Assembly (NCBI GenBank): GCA_016874235.1
Contig: VGUJ01000005.1
Location: 28,689-92,688, forward strand
Source of the DNA: Gammaproteobacteria bacterium
GTDB taxonomy: Bacteria; Pseudomonadota; Gammaproteobacteria; Steroidobacterales; Steroidobacteraceae
Direction of reading: 5' to 3'
Length of the DNA stretch: 64,000 nt
The notes under the pieces are model-generated. The model was not told the origin of the DNA. It saw nothing but the letters and a program-made list of their open reading frames with translations, and made no database searches. Both the position numbers and the translations under genes were made by a program. The first letter of the stretch is position 1; the number at the start of each line of letters is the position of its first letter. This document shows, in pieces, positions 1 to 10,048 of the stretch.

Positions 1-526
1 CCCAACCATTGGTGGGATCCGCATGCCCGCCCGTCGTGGCGATCGACTTGCCGGCGGCAAAAACACGAGGGCCCGGAACTTTTCCAGCATTGATTGCATT
101 ACGTAGCGCGATACTCGCGCGAAAACTATCACCGAGATCTCGTACCGTCGTGAAGCCAGCCATGAGCGTACGCTCCGCAAACATCACACTGTCGATCGCG
201 ACGTCCGGCGCATCTTTCTTGAATCGATCGAGTTCGCTACTTCGGCTCTGCTGGCTGGTGAGATGCACGTGCATATCCATGAGGCCAGGCATCACCGTGG
301 ACTTACGCAAATCGATGAGCGTGTCGCTCGGCGACGGCTTACGAAAACCTGACTCGATCGAGGTGATTCGACCCTGGTCGATGACGATCGTACGCTCGCG
401 TAACGACTCGCGACTTACACCGTCGATCACGCGACCGGCGTGAATGAGCGTTGCCGCCTCACTCGTTGGCGCATACACGATCATCGTCATCGCAGCGGCC
501 AACACTGCGGTCATGAATTTCGACAT
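1..526 (-). CDS. Amidohydrolase family protein, exported (partial, N-terminal 175 residues)
   Basis: The first 175 codons of a secreted metal-dependent hydrolase; the rest lies beyond the window edge. A hydrophobic signal peptide (about residues 1-24) is followed by the usual small N-terminal beta domain (AGRVIDG) and the start of the TIM barrel. The first metal-binding motif HVH (H86, H88) sits after MPGLMDM, and FTTVRDLGD follows as in imidazolonepropionase- and prolidase-like amidohydrolases. The ATG start is preceded by AAAGGAGAG. It lies 24 bp behind the FKBP gene on the same strand and is probably co-transcribed. Substrate cannot be told from this half; periplasmic peptidase or imidase activity is a guess. 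Confidence 0.85.
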   Translation of the reverse strand, partial: MSKFMTAVLAAAMTMIVYAPTSEAATLIHAGRVIDGVSRESLRERTIVIDQGRITSIESGFRKPSPSDTLIDLRKSTVMPGLMDMHVHLTSQQSRSSELDRFKKDAPDVAIDSVMFAERTLMAGFTTVRDLGDSFRASIALRNAINAGKVPGPRVFAAGKSIATTGGHADPTNGW

Positions 527-550
527 GGATACTCTCCTTTGCACGATCGA

Positions 551-1015
551 TCAGCGAATAGCCATCAACTCGACGTCGAACACTAGTGTCGCGCCGCCGG
601 GGATGACTCCGCCCGCCCCGCGAGCGCCGTAGCCGAGCTCAGCCGGAATAATCAGTCGACGTTTTCCACCCACCTTCATGCCCGCGACGCCCAAATCCCA
701 ACCACGGATGACCTGACCACCGCCGACCGTGAAGGCAAAGGTATCGCCATGATCACGCGAACTATCAAACTTCTTCCCCTTGCCCTCGGGCTTAGAAGGA
801 TCGTGTAGCCAACCCGTGTAGTGCACGACCGCCGTTTGACCCGACGTCACCTCTTCGCCGGTACCCATTTCGAGATCTTCTTTGACGAGCTCTGACATCG
901 AGGCCTCCTGAGCCATGGTGTCGCCGCGATTCGACGCAAGCAACATGGGAAAAAACGAGGTCGCCAACATAATGCCGGCGATCGATACGATCAAAGTCCA
1001 GACGATTACTCTCAT
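551..1015 (-). CDS. FKBP-type peptidyl-prolyl cis-trans isomerase, membrane-anchored or exported
   Basis: A 154-residue protein with an N-terminal hydrophobic segment (about residues 4-27, no clear cleavage site) and one FKBP domain (about 55-152). Typical FKBP elements are visible: VHYTGWL, a KFDSS turn, [18 protein letters not shown] and [16 protein letters not shown]. It should catalyse proline isomerisation in the periplasm. The start codon overlaps the msrB stop by 4 bp (ATGA), so the two are translationally coupled; pairing with methionine-sulfoxide repair suggests an envelope or oxidative protein-quality role (inference). Confidence 0.93.
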   Translation of the reverse strand: MRVIVWTLIVSIAGIMLATSFFPMLLASNRGDTMAQEASMSELVKEDLEMGTGEEVTSGQTAVVHYTGWLHDPSKPEGKGKKFDSSRDHGDTFAFTVGGGQVIRGWDLGVAGMKVGGKRRLIIPAELGYGARGAGGVIPGGATLVFDVELMAIR

Positions 1016-1428
1016 GTCGAATCACCACTCGAGGAAGTCTCTGGCGCGAACGCCAGCGAGACGGAGTTGATGCAATAGCGTAATCCGGTGGGCTTCGGTC
1101 CATCGGGAAATACGTGTCCGAGGTGCGCATCGCAGTTGGCACAAACGACTTCGATCCGAACCATCCCGTGGGTCGTATCGCGATGCTCCCGGATTCGCCC
1201 CTCGGCGAGCGGAGTCCAAAAACTCGGCCAGCCCGAGCCCGAATCGTACTTGGTATCGGAGTGGAACAACTCCGCACCGCAACACGCACAGGCGTAGACA
1301 CCCCGATCTTTGTGGTACGTGTAGGCCCCGGTAAATGCCCGCTCCGTCCCTTTGTTACGAGTTACTTCATACGCCAAAGGGGATAGCCGAGAGCGAAGCT
1401 CGTCATCCGTCGGAACGGGCTTTTTCAT
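1012..1428 (-). CDS. msrB: Peptide-methionine (R)-S-oxide reductase MsrB
   Basis: Reduces R-methionine sulfoxide in proteins. The 138-residue protein carries the zinc site as two CxxC pairs (C47/C50 and C96/C99), the GSGWPSF substrate motif and the catalytic cysteine in RYCIN (C119). I chose the ATG at 1428 because [12 protein letters not shown] resembles normal MsrB N-termini. An in-frame TTG at 1473 would extend it by 15 residues and overlap the htpG stop, but adds nothing conserved. No signal peptide, so cytosolic. It sits between htpG and an FKBP, forming a small protein-quality-control group. Confidence 0.95.
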   Translation of the reverse strand: MKKPVPTDDELRSRLSPLAYEVTRNKGTERAFTGAYTYHKDRGVYACACCGAELFHSDTKYDSGSGWPSFWTPLAEGRIREHRDTTHGMVRIEVVCANCDAHLGHVFPDGPKPTGLRYCINSVSLAFAPETSSSGDST

Positions 1429-1469
1429 GCCGAGATTATGACATGCCATGCCGGCTCCGAGGCCCGGAA

Positions 1470-3353
1470 TCAAGTCGGTGTCATCAACTGCCCGAGTAAT
1501 TTGTTGAGCCGACGAACAAATTCACCTGGGTTGCCCACCGACCCTGACTCCGCCAATTTGGCTTGGTCGAAGACAAGCAGGGCAAGCTCTACAAACTCAT
1601 CCTCCGCACGCGTCCCATCCAGTCGACGGATTAACGGGTGCCCCACGTTGATTTCAATCGACGGTTTCGCCTCGGGCACAGCCTGCCCGGTCGCGGCGAG
1701 AATACGGCGCATCTGAGATCCCACATCGCCCTCCGACAGAACGAGACAGGCCGGCGTATCGGCGAGGCGCGAACTGACCTTCACCTCCGATACCCGATCA
1801 CCCAGCGCGTCTTTGATACGCTTAAGCAACTTTTTATTCTCTTTGACAGCCTCATCGATTGCCGCCTTCGATGCCTCGTCTTCGAGCCCGCCGAGCTCGA
1901 GATCACCACGTGAAACATCTTTAAAGCGCTTGCCCTCAAATTCACGCAAATAGCCCATCATCCACTCGTCGACTCGATCGGCAAGCAGCAACACCTCGAC
2001 ACCTTTCGCGCGCAGTTTTTCGAGGTATGGACTACCTCGAGCAGCCGTAATTGAGTCGGCGATGATGAAATAGATTTTCTCCTGCCCGCTTTTCATGCGC
2101 CCGACATAGTCCGATAGCGTGGTCTTCGGATCGTCGCTCTCGTCGTGCGTACTCGCGAACCGTAACAACGGCAGAAGCTTCTCGCGATTCGTGGGATCCT
2201 CGCCGGTGCCTTCTTTCAGGACGGGTCCGAACTCCTTCCAGAACGCAGAATATTTATCGGGCTCTTCCTTAGCCAGACGCGCGAGCAAATCGAGGGCACG
2301 CTTCGTGAGGGCAGCTCGCATGGCCTCGACTTCGCTGTCCTGCTGAAGCAACTCGCGCGAGACGTTCAACGGAAGATCATTCGAGTCGAGGACGCCACGG
2401 AAGAACCGCAGGTACATCGGCAGGAACTGCTCGGCGTCGTCCATGATGAAGACCCGACGTACGTAGAGCTTCAACCCACGCGATGCATCTCGCTGGTAGA
2501 GATCGAACGGTGCTCGGCTAGGCAAGTAAAGAAGCGAGGTGTACTCACGCTTGCCCTCGACTTTGTTATGACTCCAAGCAAGGGGCCCAGAGAAGTCATG
2601 CGCGATATGTTGGTAGAACTCCTTGTACTCGTCGTCAGTGATCTCGCTTCGAGCACGAGTCCATAGCGCCCGCGCCTGGTTAGCCGGCTCCCAGTCGAGA
2701 GTCGCCTCGCCTTCCTTGCGCATCAGCACCGGGAAGGCGATGTGGTCGGAGTATCGACGAACGAGGGAGCGCAGTCGCCAGCCGTCGGCAAAGTCTTTCG
2801 CGTCCTCTTTGAGATGCAACACGACCATAGTACCGCGCTCTTCTCGAGTGGTCGTTTCAATGGTGAATTCACCATCAGCCTTGGAGGCCCAACGAATCGC
2901 AGACGTTTCGAGATCACCCGCTTTTCGGGAAAACACTTCGACTTCTTCAGCAACGATGAAGGCTGAATAAAATCCGACACCAAACTGTCCGATCAGCTGC
3001 GAGTCTTTTTGTTGATCGCCCGTCAGGCGCTTGAAGAAGTCAGCCGTTCCCGACTTGGCGATGGTTCCAAGATGAGCAATTGCTTCATCCCGATTCATCC
3101 CGATGCCGTTATCGCGTATCGATAGCGTTCGCTTTGTCGCGTCGTAATCGACCCAAATTTTGAGCTCTGCATCGCCCGACATCAGCTCAGGCTGTGCAAG
3201 CGACAGGAAGCGTAGCTTGTCATTTGCATCAGAGGCGTTCGAAATCAGCTCGCGCAGAAAAATTTCGCGGTGGCTGTATAACGAATGAATCATCAGGCGA
3301 AGAAGCTCCTTCACCTCGGCCTGAAAACCATGCTTCTCGGCATTCTCGGACAT
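1470..3353 (-). CDS. htpG: Molecular chaperone HtpG (Hsp90 family)
   Basis: A full-length 627-residue bacterial Hsp90. The GHKL ATPase domain shows [13 protein letters not shown] (about residues 38-50), DNGIGM (about 81-86) and [11 protein letters not shown] (about 122-132). The middle domain has the conserved NVSRELLQQ segment and the C-terminal dimerisation domain ends near INVGHPLI. It folds and remodels client proteins with ATP in the cytosol. The ATG has AGAGGA upstream at normal spacing. A sigma-32 promoter might be expected for this family, but I could not point to one in the 67 bp between it and ppnN. Confidence 0.97.
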   Translation of the reverse strand: MSENAEKHGFQAEVKELLRLMIHSLYSHREIFLRELISNASDANDKLRFLSLAQPELMSGDAELKIWVDYDATKRTLSIRDNGIGMNRDEAIAHLGTIAKSGTADFFKRLTGDQQKDSQLIGQFGVGFYSAFIVAEEVEVFSRKAGDLETSAIRWASKADGEFTIETTTREERGTMVVLHLKEDAKDFADGWRLRSLVRRYSDHIAFPVLMRKEGEATLDWEPANQARALWTRARSEITDDEYKEFYQHIAHDFSGPLAWSHNKVEGKREYTSLLYLPSRAPFDLYQRDASRGLKLYVRRVFIMDDAEQFLPMYLRFFRGVLDSNDLPLNVSRELLQQDSEVEAMRAALTKRALDLLARLAKEEPDKYSAFWKEFGPVLKEGTGEDPTNREKLLPLLRFASTHDESDDPKTTLSDYVGRMKSGQEKIYFIIADSITAARGSPYLEKLRAKGVEVLLLADRVDEWMMGYLREFEGKRFKDVSRGDLELGGLEDEASKAAIDEAVKENKKLLKRIKDALGDRVSEVKVSSRLADTPACLVLSEGDVGSQMRRILAATGQAVPEAKPSIEINVGHPLIRRLDGTRAEDEFVELALLVFDQAKLAESGSVGNPGEFVRRLNKLLGQLMTPT

Positions 3354-3420
3354 TAGATCCTCTCCCTGAAATCCAGCAGGAAATGGTTGGAAGGGGGATT
3401 TGGGGCGCCCCGGCCCGATT

Positions 3421-4809
3421 TCAAGGCCGAACGATTCGATAGCAGGGGACGTACGCTGTCCCTGGCAGCTTCATTCTCTGGTGAGCGACGAAGCTCGCCA
3501 GTAAGTCATCGAGCATTCCCATGAGCGCCGGGTCGCCCGTGAGCTCGAACGGTCCATGCCGTTCGATCGCCCGGATACCCTGCTCCTTGACATTACCGCT
3601 CACGATGCCGGAGAACGCGCGTCGAAGATTTGCCGCGAGTTCGTGCGGAGCTTGGTCGCGGTGCAGCGTCAATGTACGCATCGAGGCGTGCGTGACTTCG
3701 AACGGCTTTTGGAACTCCGGGTCGATACGCAGTAGCCAATTGAAGTTGAATGAGTCGCCATTTTTCTTACGGAAGTCACGTACCTCATCGGAGCCACGAT
3801 CCATAATGCGTGCCACCTCAGCCTGATCGTCGATGACGATTCTGATTCGGGAAAGCGCTGCGTGGCCGATGGTGCCCGCGAGAAAATCCCGGATTCGCTC
3901 AAAGTAGGCCGCACTACTCCGCGGACCCGTCAGTACGACCGGAAAGGGCTGCTGGGCGTTCGCAGGATCGAGCAATATGCCGATCAAATAAAAGATTTCC
4001 TCCGCAGTACCTGCGCCGCCCGGAAAGACTACGAGACCGTGCGCCACTCGGACGAATGCCTCGAGTCGCTTTTCGATATCGGGCATGATCACGAGGTTGT
4101 TGACGATCGGATTCGGCGGCTCGGCGGCGATGATGCCAGGCTCGGTCAAACCGACATACCGCCCTGAACTAATGCGTTGCTTCGAGTGGCCGATGGTCGC
4201 GCCCTTCATCGGACCCTTCATGGCTCCCGGACCGCAACCGGTGCAGACGTCGAGTCCGCGCAGCCCGAGCTCGTACCCAACTCGCTTGGTGTACTCATAC
4301 TCTTCGCGGCTGATCGAATGACCACCCCAACACACCACCAGATTCGGTCTGATCTTGTGGTCGAGGAGCCGAGCATTACGCAGGATATGGAACACCGCGT
4401 TCGTGATCGACTGAGGTCTGCTCAAATCGAAACGGCCACTATCGACGATCTCATTGGCGGTATAGACGATATCGCGCAGTACCGCGAACAACAGTTCTTT
4501 GGTTCCGCGGATCATCTGTCCGTCGACGAAAGCCCGGGCGGGGGCATTTTTGATCTCAAGCTTCACCCCCCAGGCATGTCGCAAGATACGGATGTCGAAG
4601 TCTCGATAGCGCTCAAAAATTTCTCGCGCATCGTCGGTATCGCTGCCAGCGTTGAGAACAGCCAAGGCGCACTGACGAAACAAAGGATAAAGACCGCCCT
4701 GCCCCGTGGAGAGCAACTGCTCGATTTCTTCTTGGGACAGACTCTCGAGCGCACCGCGTGGTGCGACGCGGGCATCAACGACCTCAGGGATGACAATACT
4801 GGTTTCCAA
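3421..4809 (-). CDS. ppnN: Nucleotide 5'-monophosphate nucleosidase PpnN (LOG family, YgdH type)
   Basis: A 462-residue protein matching PpnN/YgdH in length (about 454 in E. coli). It has an N-terminal alpha-helical region, the central LOG domain with [13 protein letters not shown] (about residues 192-204) and the catalytic PGGAGTAEE motif (about 263-271), and the PpnN-type C-terminal domain. Family members cleave purine and pyrimidine nucleoside monophosphates to base plus ribose 5-phosphate and in E. coli are stimulated by (p)ppGpp. The start is TTG, supported by GGAG six bases upstream and by the absence of a better start. The L,D-transpeptidase gene ends 13 bp upstream. Confidence 0.92.
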   Translation of the reverse strand: METSIVIPEVVDARVAPRGALESLSQEEIEQLLSTGQGGLYPLFRQCALAVLNAGSDTDDAREIFERYRDFDIRILRHAWGVKLEIKNAPARAFVDGQMIRGTKELLFAVLRDIVYTANEIVDSGRFDLSRPQSITNAVFHILRNARLLDHKIRPNLVVCWGGHSISREEYEYTKRVGYELGLRGLDVCTGCGPGAMKGPMKGATIGHSKQRISSGRYVGLTEPGIIAAEPPNPIVNNLVIMPDIEKRLEAFVRVAHGLVVFPGGAGTAEEIFYLIGILLDPANAQQPFPVVLTGPRSSAAYFERIRDFLAGTIGHAALSRIRIVIDDQAEVARIMDRGSDEVRDFRKKNGDSFNFNWLLRIDPEFQKPFEVTHASMRTLTLHRDQAPHELAANLRRAFSGIVSGNVKEQGIRAIERHGPFELTGDPALMGMLDDLLASFVAHQRMKLPGTAYVPCYRIVRP

Positions 4810-4822
4810 GACAATCTCCGAA

Positions 4823-5326
4823 TCAGGGGCGAATATCGATTGGCGTCCCGTCCGCCACCAGCATCCAGACTTCGATCATGTCTGCGTTATTAAGTGCGAT
4901 GCATCCATCTGTCCAGTCCTCACGAGCATAATGCTCGGGCGGCCAACGCGGCTCGTTCGGCAAACCATGAATCATGATCAGCCCGCCCGGCGGCACGCCG
5001 GCTTGACGAGCTCGAGCTCGATCGCGCTCGTTGGGGTACGACACACGGATCGAGAGGAAAAAATCGCTCCGAGGATTACGCGAGTCAAGCAGGTAACGCC
5101 CCTCAGGCGTTCGAAAATCCCCCTCGCGCTGTTTGTGCCCGTCCGGTCGCAGGCCGAGCGATACGCGATAGGCTCGAAGGAGCGTGGGACCACGCCATAG
5201 CTCTAAACGACGCGCAGATTTATGAACGACGACTTCCGTCGCCATCGGCAGCTGCTGAATGCTGCTCGTGGCCGCAGGCGCGAAGAGCACGCCCGATAGC
5301 GTAAGGAGGATGGCAAGACGCCCCAT
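4823..5326 (-). CDS. L,D-transpeptidase family protein (YkuD/ErfK type)
   Basis: A 167-residue exported protein with a signal peptide (about residues 1-20) and one YkuD domain. The catalytic motif is visible as MIHG (H120) and TDGC (C142), the D-G-C variant common in YafK/ErfK-like members rather than SHGC. Such enzymes make 3-3 peptidoglycan cross-links, anchor Braun-type lipoprotein, or cut these bonds; which applies here is not decidable. It follows the MltD-like transglycosylase gene by 37 bp, so both act on peptidoglycan. Confidence 0.9.
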   Translation of the reverse strand: MGRLAILLTLSGVLFAPAATSSIQQLPMATEVVVHKSARRLELWRGPTLLRAYRVSLGLRPDGHKQREGDFRTPEGRYLLDSRNPRSDFFLSIRVSYPNERDRARARQAGVPPGGLIMIHGLPNEPRWPPEHYAREDWTDGCIALNNADMIEVWMLVADGTPIDIRP

Positions 5327-5333
5327 GCCTCAC

Positions 5334-5339
5334 ATTATA
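5334..5339 (-). promoter_or_regulatory. Possible -10 element very close to the L,D-transpeptidase start
   Basis: On the minus strand a perfect TATAAT lies seven bases before the ATG at 5326, so transcription from it would begin at or next to the start codon (a leaderless or near-leaderless mRNA). No convincing -35 hexamer lies 16-18 bp upstream, so this is weak. Confidence 0.25.
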
Positions 5340-5363
5340 GAAGGTCGGCTGAGCGGCTGCGCC

Positions 5364-6809
5364 CTAGAGGCTGGAATCTGCCGCGGGAGTCGGAGTCTGG
5401 ACGGCCAGCTCGGCAAGCGTCGATGGACGGTCATCGGGTAACTGAAGCACTCTGCCGCGCTTGAGCTTGGCCGACGGATCGAGTCCGTTGAGCTCTGCGA
5501 CACGACGAACATTCAGCCCATATTTTCGCGCAATCTGATGCAGGGTTTCACCACGGCCCACTTTGTGCGCTTGAGGGCCGATCTGGGCGACGTAAATCTG
5601 ATCGGCACCAACCCGAGCGACGAATTCATCCGAGGAAATTGCCCGATCGGGCGGCAGTCTCAATCGATATCCACGGGGGACGAGTCGCTCTCCCGACCAC
5701 ACAGCCGGCCGTAATGCAGGATTGAGGTCTCTTAACTGCCCCATCGGCACGTCGAGTGCTTTCTCGAGTCGCTTGATATCGGCATAGCCCGGCATGGGAA
5801 TCTCGTGGAACTGCATCTCCGGCGCACGAGTGACACCCGGAAAAAAGCGTTGTGGATCCTGGTCGATGGTGAGTGCAGCCAAAAACGAGGGGTAAAAGTT
5901 TCGCGAGGCAAAACCAAAAGTTCGACTCCGATAGTTGCGAGCGATCACACCGAAATCGTCCGTGCCCATCATCTGACGAGCTCGCCGCATTCCTCCGGGG
6001 CCATGGTTGTAGGCCGTGATCGCCAGCGGCCAACTTCCAAGCAAACGGTAATTGCTGAGTAAGAGTTTTGCAGCCGCTTCAGTGGATCGGAATGGATCGA
6101 GGCGCTCATCGACAATATCGTCGACCCGCATGTAGAGACGCCCCGTCGAACGCATGAATTGCCAAAGACCTGAGGCGCCCACTTTCGAGTAAGCGCTCGG
6201 CGTGAAGGAGGACTCGACGTGCGGCAATGCAGCGAGCTCAGGCGGCAACCCCAAAGAATCGAAGGTGCGTGCAATATGGGATTCCCAGGTGCCGGAACGC
6301 ACAATCCCAGCCCGGAATCGATCAGCCTGTCCGAGCTGGAATCGAACCTCGGCACGCGCCTCGCGTAAACGCGCGGGCGTCGCATCGTTACCCCAAAGTT
6401 GCAGCACCCTTCGCGCATCGCCGGTGACCGATTCTGCCGTGCCGGCTTCGAGCGCATGAACGGCTGCATCGAGTCCTGCGGTCCAACGATCCCTGGCTCG
6501 TTTGATCAACTCGCGCCGTTGAGATGACCCGGGCGGCCCCGCAAGCGCGAGATCGAGTGTTTCGTACACCACACCGAGATGACGCTCGTCGTGCAAGAAA
6601 CCTTGGAGCGTGGTGATGTCACTGTAGACCCGAATCCAAAAATCGACGTCTCTTTGGAGTTCAGCCGGGCGCGGAATCTCGCGCGATATCGATTCGGCCG
6701 ATTGCGATTGATCGGGCGGAACGATCGAGGGTTGGCCCGCTCCGAGCGCGGGCGACACCAAGACTGTGAAAGCGAGGGAGGTGGCTAAAGAGAGTGCCAG
6801 GCGCCGCAA
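5364..6809 (-). CDS. mltD: Membrane-bound lytic murein transglycosylase D-like protein with LysM domain
   Basis: A 481-residue exported protein: signal peptide about 1-23, an N-terminal alpha-helical region, an SLT (family 1) lysozyme-like domain, and one LysM repeat near the C-terminus (HKVGRGETLHQIARKYGLN through RVLQLP). The catalytic glutamate is in LPHVESSF (E199), followed by GASGLWQFM and the AAAKLL and ITAYNHGPGG segments typical of MltD. It cleaves glycan strands to 1,6-anhydromuropeptides. E. coli MltD has two LysM repeats; one is seen here. No lipobox cysteine is visible. It starts 4 bp after the nrdJ small-subunit gene. Confidence 0.9.
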   Translation of the reverse strand: MRRLALSLATSLAFTVLVSPALGAGQPSIVPPDQSQSAESISREIPRPAELQRDVDFWIRVYSDITTLQGFLHDERHLGVVYETLDLALAGPPGSSQRRELIKRARDRWTAGLDAAVHALEAGTAESVTGDARRVLQLWGNDATPARLREARAEVRFQLGQADRFRAGIVRSGTWESHIARTFDSLGLPPELAALPHVESSFTPSAYSKVGASGLWQFMRSTGRLYMRVDDIVDERLDPFRSTEAAAKLLLSNYRLLGSWPLAITAYNHGPGGMRRARQMMGTDDFGVIARNYRSRTFGFASRNFYPSFLAALTIDQDPQRFFPGVTRAPEMQFHEIPMPGYADIKRLEKALDVPMGQLRDLNPALRPAVWSGERLVPRGYRLRLPPDRAISSDEFVARVGADQIYVAQIGPQAHKVGRGETLHQIARKYGLNVRRVAELNGLDPSAKLKRGRVLQLPDDRPSTLAELAVQTPTPAADSSL

Positions 6810-6813
6810 GGCG

Positions 6814-7527
6814 TCACCCGCACTTCGAGTCGCCGCAATTGAGGCAAGTCATGCAGCCGTCCATCATGACGACCGCCGCCGTGCTGCACTTGGAGCAGAG
6901 CTGCGCACCCTCAGGAAAATGAGACTTGGCGAACGCATCGGTTTGCTTCGCGCGAGCCTCAAACTCCGCACGCTTTTCATCGACGAGCTTTTTTTGATGC
7001 TCATCAAGTTCCGTACGACCCAGTAACCCGATGGTCTGAAGGTGCTTCTCGATGACGTGGCCGAGCTCGGCAATGATCGAGGGCATGAACTTTCCGCCCG
7101 GCTGCCAATAGCCGCCGCGCGGATCGAATACGGCCTTGAGTTCCTCGACGAGGAATGTGACATCGCCACCCTTACGGAACACCGCGGAGATGATGCGCGT
7201 CAACGCGACGATCCATTGATAGTGGTCGAGATTCTTCGAGTTGATGAAGACTTCGAACGGACGTCGCTGCTCGTGCTCAGTGCCTTCGTTGAGGATGATG
7301 TCGTTGATCGTGACGTACATCGCGTGATCGGACACCGGAGTCTTGATCTTGTACGTCGAGCCGATCAGCACCTCCGGACGCTGAACTTCCTCGGTCAGAC
7401 GAACGACTTTTCCGCCATGAGAGGTCGTCCGCTCGGTGACAGCAGGCATCGGCGCAGGTTCTGCTCCCGGCTTTTGAACGCGATACTTGGAGATCTTTCG
7501 ATCGATCTTGATAGCAGCCATAGACAA
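6814..7527 (-). CDS. Class II ribonucleotide reductase small component (NrdJb-like, TSCPD domain)
   Basis: A 237-residue protein with a TSCPD domain (about residues 65-190) and a cysteine-rich C-terminus (CSKCSTA, CMTCLNCGDSKC) likely to bind zinc or carry the redox-active tail. In many proteobacteria the vitamin-B12-dependent reductase is one polypeptide ending in this domain; here, as in Pseudomonas NrdJa/NrdJb, it is a separate gene 8 bp after the catalytic gene. It probably supplies the C-terminal dithiol that re-reduces the active site. Confidence 0.88.
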   Translation of the reverse strand: MSMAAIKIDRKISKYRVQKPGAEPAPMPAVTERTTSHGGKVVRLTEEVQRPEVLIGSTYKIKTPVSDHAMYVTINDIILNEGTEHEQRRPFEVFINSKNLDHYQWIVALTRIISAVFRKGGDVTFLVEELKAVFDPRGGYWQPGGKFMPSIIAELGHVIEKHLQTIGLLGRTELDEHQKKLVDEKRAEFEARAKQTDAFAKSHFPEGAQLCSKCSTAAVVMMDGCMTCLNCGDSKCG

Positions 7528-7535
7528 ACTGATCC

Positions 7536-9683
7536 TCAGAACTTGCCGTAGTAGCCTTCTTTCAAGGCGTCGTACAGGTTGGCGGCGCTGTGCTTCTCGC
7601 CGTCGTATTCGATTTCTTCGTCACCCTTCACGGAGATCTCAGAGCCGTCTTCGAGCGTAAACACATAGGTGGTGTTCTTGAGATCTTCTTCCTTGACGAG
7701 CACACCTTGGAACGCCTCAGGATTGAAGCGGAAGGTGGTGCAGCCTTTGAGGCCTTTCTCGTGCGCGTAAAGGTAAATATCTTTGAACGATTCGTACTTG
7801 AAATCTGTCGGGACGTTGGCGGTCTTCGAGATGGAGGAGTCCACCCACTTCTGAGCCGCAGCCTGGATATCGACGTGCTCGATCGGCGTGATGTCGTCGG
7901 CCGTTGTGAAATATTCCGGCAGCTTCTCAGTCGGGTTGGTGGAGTTCGGCATCGCCTTCGTATTGATGATCTCGCGATAAGCGAGTAACTCGAAAGAAAA
8001 GACGTCGACCTTTTCTTTGGACTTCTTGCCTTCGCGGATCACGTTACGGAAGTAGTGATGTGCGAACGAGGGCTCGATGCCGTTGCTCGCATTATTCGCG
8101 AGCGACAAAGAGATCGTTCCGGTCGGGGCAATCGAGGTGTGGTGCGTAAACCGCGCGCCGACCAAAGCAAGCTGGTCGACCAACGCCGGCGCGACGGATG
8201 CCACGCGCTGCATATACCGACTGTAGCGCGCATGCAGAACTCGTCCCGGAATCTTTGATCCGACTTTCCAGCCATCACGTGCCATTTCGGGGCGCTTACG
8301 CAGCATCTCGCCGGTGACCGTGAACTCTTCGTTCATGATCGGCGCAGGGCCCTTCTCGCGAGACAGATCGAGTGCGGCTTCCCAGCCTGCGATCGCCATC
8401 TCGCGCGACACATCTTCGGTGAACTGCACCGACTCGGGTGAGCCGTATTTCATGCGCAGCAACGTCATCGTGCTGCCAAGGCCTAGGAAACCCATGCCAT
8501 GACGGCGCTTGCGAAGAATCTCGTTGCGTTGTCCCTCAAGCGGCAGACCATTCACCTCGACGACATTGTCGAGCATGCGGGTAAATACTTTGACGACCTC
8601 GCGGTACTCTTGCCAATCGAACTCGGCCTGTTCGGTGAACGCATTGCGCACGAATCGGGTGAGATTGACGGAGCCCAGAAGGCACGAGCCGTACGGCGGC
8701 AGCGGCTGTTCGCCGCAGGGGTTGGTCGCACGAATGTTTTCGCACCACCAGTTGTTGTTCATCTCATTGACGCGATCGATCAGGATGAACCCGGGCTCGG
8801 CGAAATCGTAGGTCGACGACATGATGACGTCCCACATACGTCGGGCCGGCACCGTCTTGTAGATCTTGCAGGCGACGAGACCGCTCTCGCCCACCACGAA
8901 GTTCTCGGAGTACGGCCACTCGCGCCAGACGTATTTGGTTTCGTCCGAGAGATCGGGCTTCTCGGCGTCGAACTCTTTGCGCAACAACGGGAACGCGAGT
9001 TTCCATTCGCGATCCTCACGGACCGCCGCCATGAATTCGTCAGTGATCAGCAGCGAAAGATTGAACTGTCGGAGACGGCCGTTCTCACGCTTGGCGCGAA
9101 TGAACTCCATGGCATCGGGATGTCCGACGTCGAACGTACCCATCTGCGCACCGCGACGACCGCCGGCGGACGATACGGTGAAGCACATCTTGTCGTAGAT
9201 ATCCATGAACGAGAGCGGGCCAGAGGTGTACGCGCCCGCACCCGACACGTACGCGCCGCGAGGACGGAGCGTGGAAAACTCGTAGCCGATGCCACAACCC
9301 GCTTTCAGCGTCAGGCCAGCTTCGTGAACTTTATTGAGGATGTCGTCCATCGAATCGCGGATGGTTCCCGACACCGTGCAATTGATCGTGGACGTCGCGG
9401 GTTTATGTTCGATCGCACCGGCGTTGGAGGTGATGCGTCCGGCGGGGATCGCGCCGCGGCGCAACGCCCAAAGAAATCGCTCATGCCAATGCTCGCGCTC
9501 TGCAGGGGCCTCAACATCGGCCAGCGCACGGGCGACACGCTGATAGGTGTCGTCCATAGATTTGTCGACCGGCTCACCACTTTTTGAAACGAGGCGATAT
9601 TTTTTGTCCCAGATGTCGATCGACGCTTCCTGAAAAGGAATGCTGTCGACGTCCTTGGTTTCGAGCTTCACAACGCTGTTCAT
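7536..9683 (-). CDS. nrdJ: Adenosylcobalamin-dependent ribonucleotide reductase, catalytic component (NrdJ)
   Basis: The catalytic part of class II ribonucleotide reductase, which makes dNTP precursors using adenosylcobalamin and no oxygen. Seen are the active-site N-C-T-V-S-G region, GCGIGYEF, GGRRGAQM, NPCGEQPL (finger-loop NxCxE motif) and PTGTISL. I start at the ATG at 9683 (MNSVVKLETKDVD), giving 715 residues; an upstream in-frame start at 9776 would add 31 residues without family likeness. The missing C-terminal tail is in the next gene. Two candidate NrdR boxes lie upstream. The organism must make or import cobalamin. Confidence 0.95.
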   Translation of the reverse strand: MNSVVKLETKDVDSIPFQEASIDIWDKKYRLVSKSGEPVDKSMDDTYQRVARALADVEAPAEREHWHERFLWALRRGAIPAGRITSNAGAIEHKPATSTINCTVSGTIRDSMDDILNKVHEAGLTLKAGCGIGYEFSTLRPRGAYVSGAGAYTSGPLSFMDIYDKMCFTVSSAGGRRGAQMGTFDVGHPDAMEFIRAKRENGRLRQFNLSLLITDEFMAAVREDREWKLAFPLLRKEFDAEKPDLSDETKYVWREWPYSENFVVGESGLVACKIYKTVPARRMWDVIMSSTYDFAEPGFILIDRVNEMNNNWWCENIRATNPCGEQPLPPYGSCLLGSVNLTRFVRNAFTEQAEFDWQEYREVVKVFTRMLDNVVEVNGLPLEGQRNEILRKRRHGMGFLGLGSTMTLLRMKYGSPESVQFTEDVSREMAIAGWEAALDLSREKGPAPIMNEEFTVTGEMLRKRPEMARDGWKVGSKIPGRVLHARYSRYMQRVASVAPALVDQLALVGARFTHHTSIAPTGTISLSLANNASNGIEPSFAHHYFRNVIREGKKSKEKVDVFSFELLAYREIINTKAMPNSTNPTEKLPEYFTTADDITPIEHVDIQAAAQKWVDSSISKTANVPTDFKYESFKDIYLYAHEKGLKGCTTFRFNPEAFQGVLVKEEDLKNTTYVFTLEDGSEISVKGDEEIEYDGEKHSAANLYDALKEGYYGKF

Positions 9684-9856
9684 GCCTGAGCCGGCCCTCA
9701 AATTCCAAATAAGTTGCCCACAAAACGACGGGAAAACCAATGAAAGCCGACAAGACCGCCCATGGGACCTGCGCAAACCTTGTTTTCTTTATTGGTTAGC
9801 CGCGCAAATACGGCCAATCCCCCTTCCCCGACTCCACCCTCCGACTCTTGCGAGAC

Positions 9857-9872
9857 GCACAAGATGTAGTGT
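9857..9872 (-). promoter_or_regulatory. Candidate NrdR box upstream of nrdJ
   Basis: Read on the minus strand this is ACACTACATCTTGTGC, matching the NrdR consensus ACACWAYATMTWGTGT at 15 of 16 positions. It lies about 175 bp before the nrdJ start. NrdR represses ribonucleotide reductase genes according to ATP/dATP. Confidence 0.6.
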
Positions 9873-10032
9873 CGAGGGGCAGAGAGTAAGCATGACCCCA
9901 TGGAGCGTCAAGACTTTGATTCCCATTCGGATATACTGAAATAAATCATATTTATCAATAATTTATGGTGATTTAGGCTGGAAAATTTGTTACGCAATGG
10001 GAGAAGAGACGAACAACTCTGTCCAGCCGGGA

Positions 10033-10048
10033 TTACAACATCTTGTGT
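10033..10048 (+). promoter_or_regulatory. Second candidate NrdR box in the nrdJ upstream region
   Basis: TTACAACATCTTGTGT matches the NrdR consensus at 14 of 16 positions. It is about 176 bp from the first box, further apart than the usual tandem pair, so a DNA loop or two separate promoters would be needed. It could also affect the protease gene at 10151. Confidence 0.45.

Noticed and set aside
8499..9587. A 362-codon open frame on the plus strand
   Set aside because: Antisense to nrdJ, whose motifs are unambiguous; composition is that of a mirror frame.
9684..9860. Cobalamin riboswitch in front of nrdJ
   Set aside because: Expected for a B12-dependent reductase, but I found no B12 box or matching core helices in the leader.
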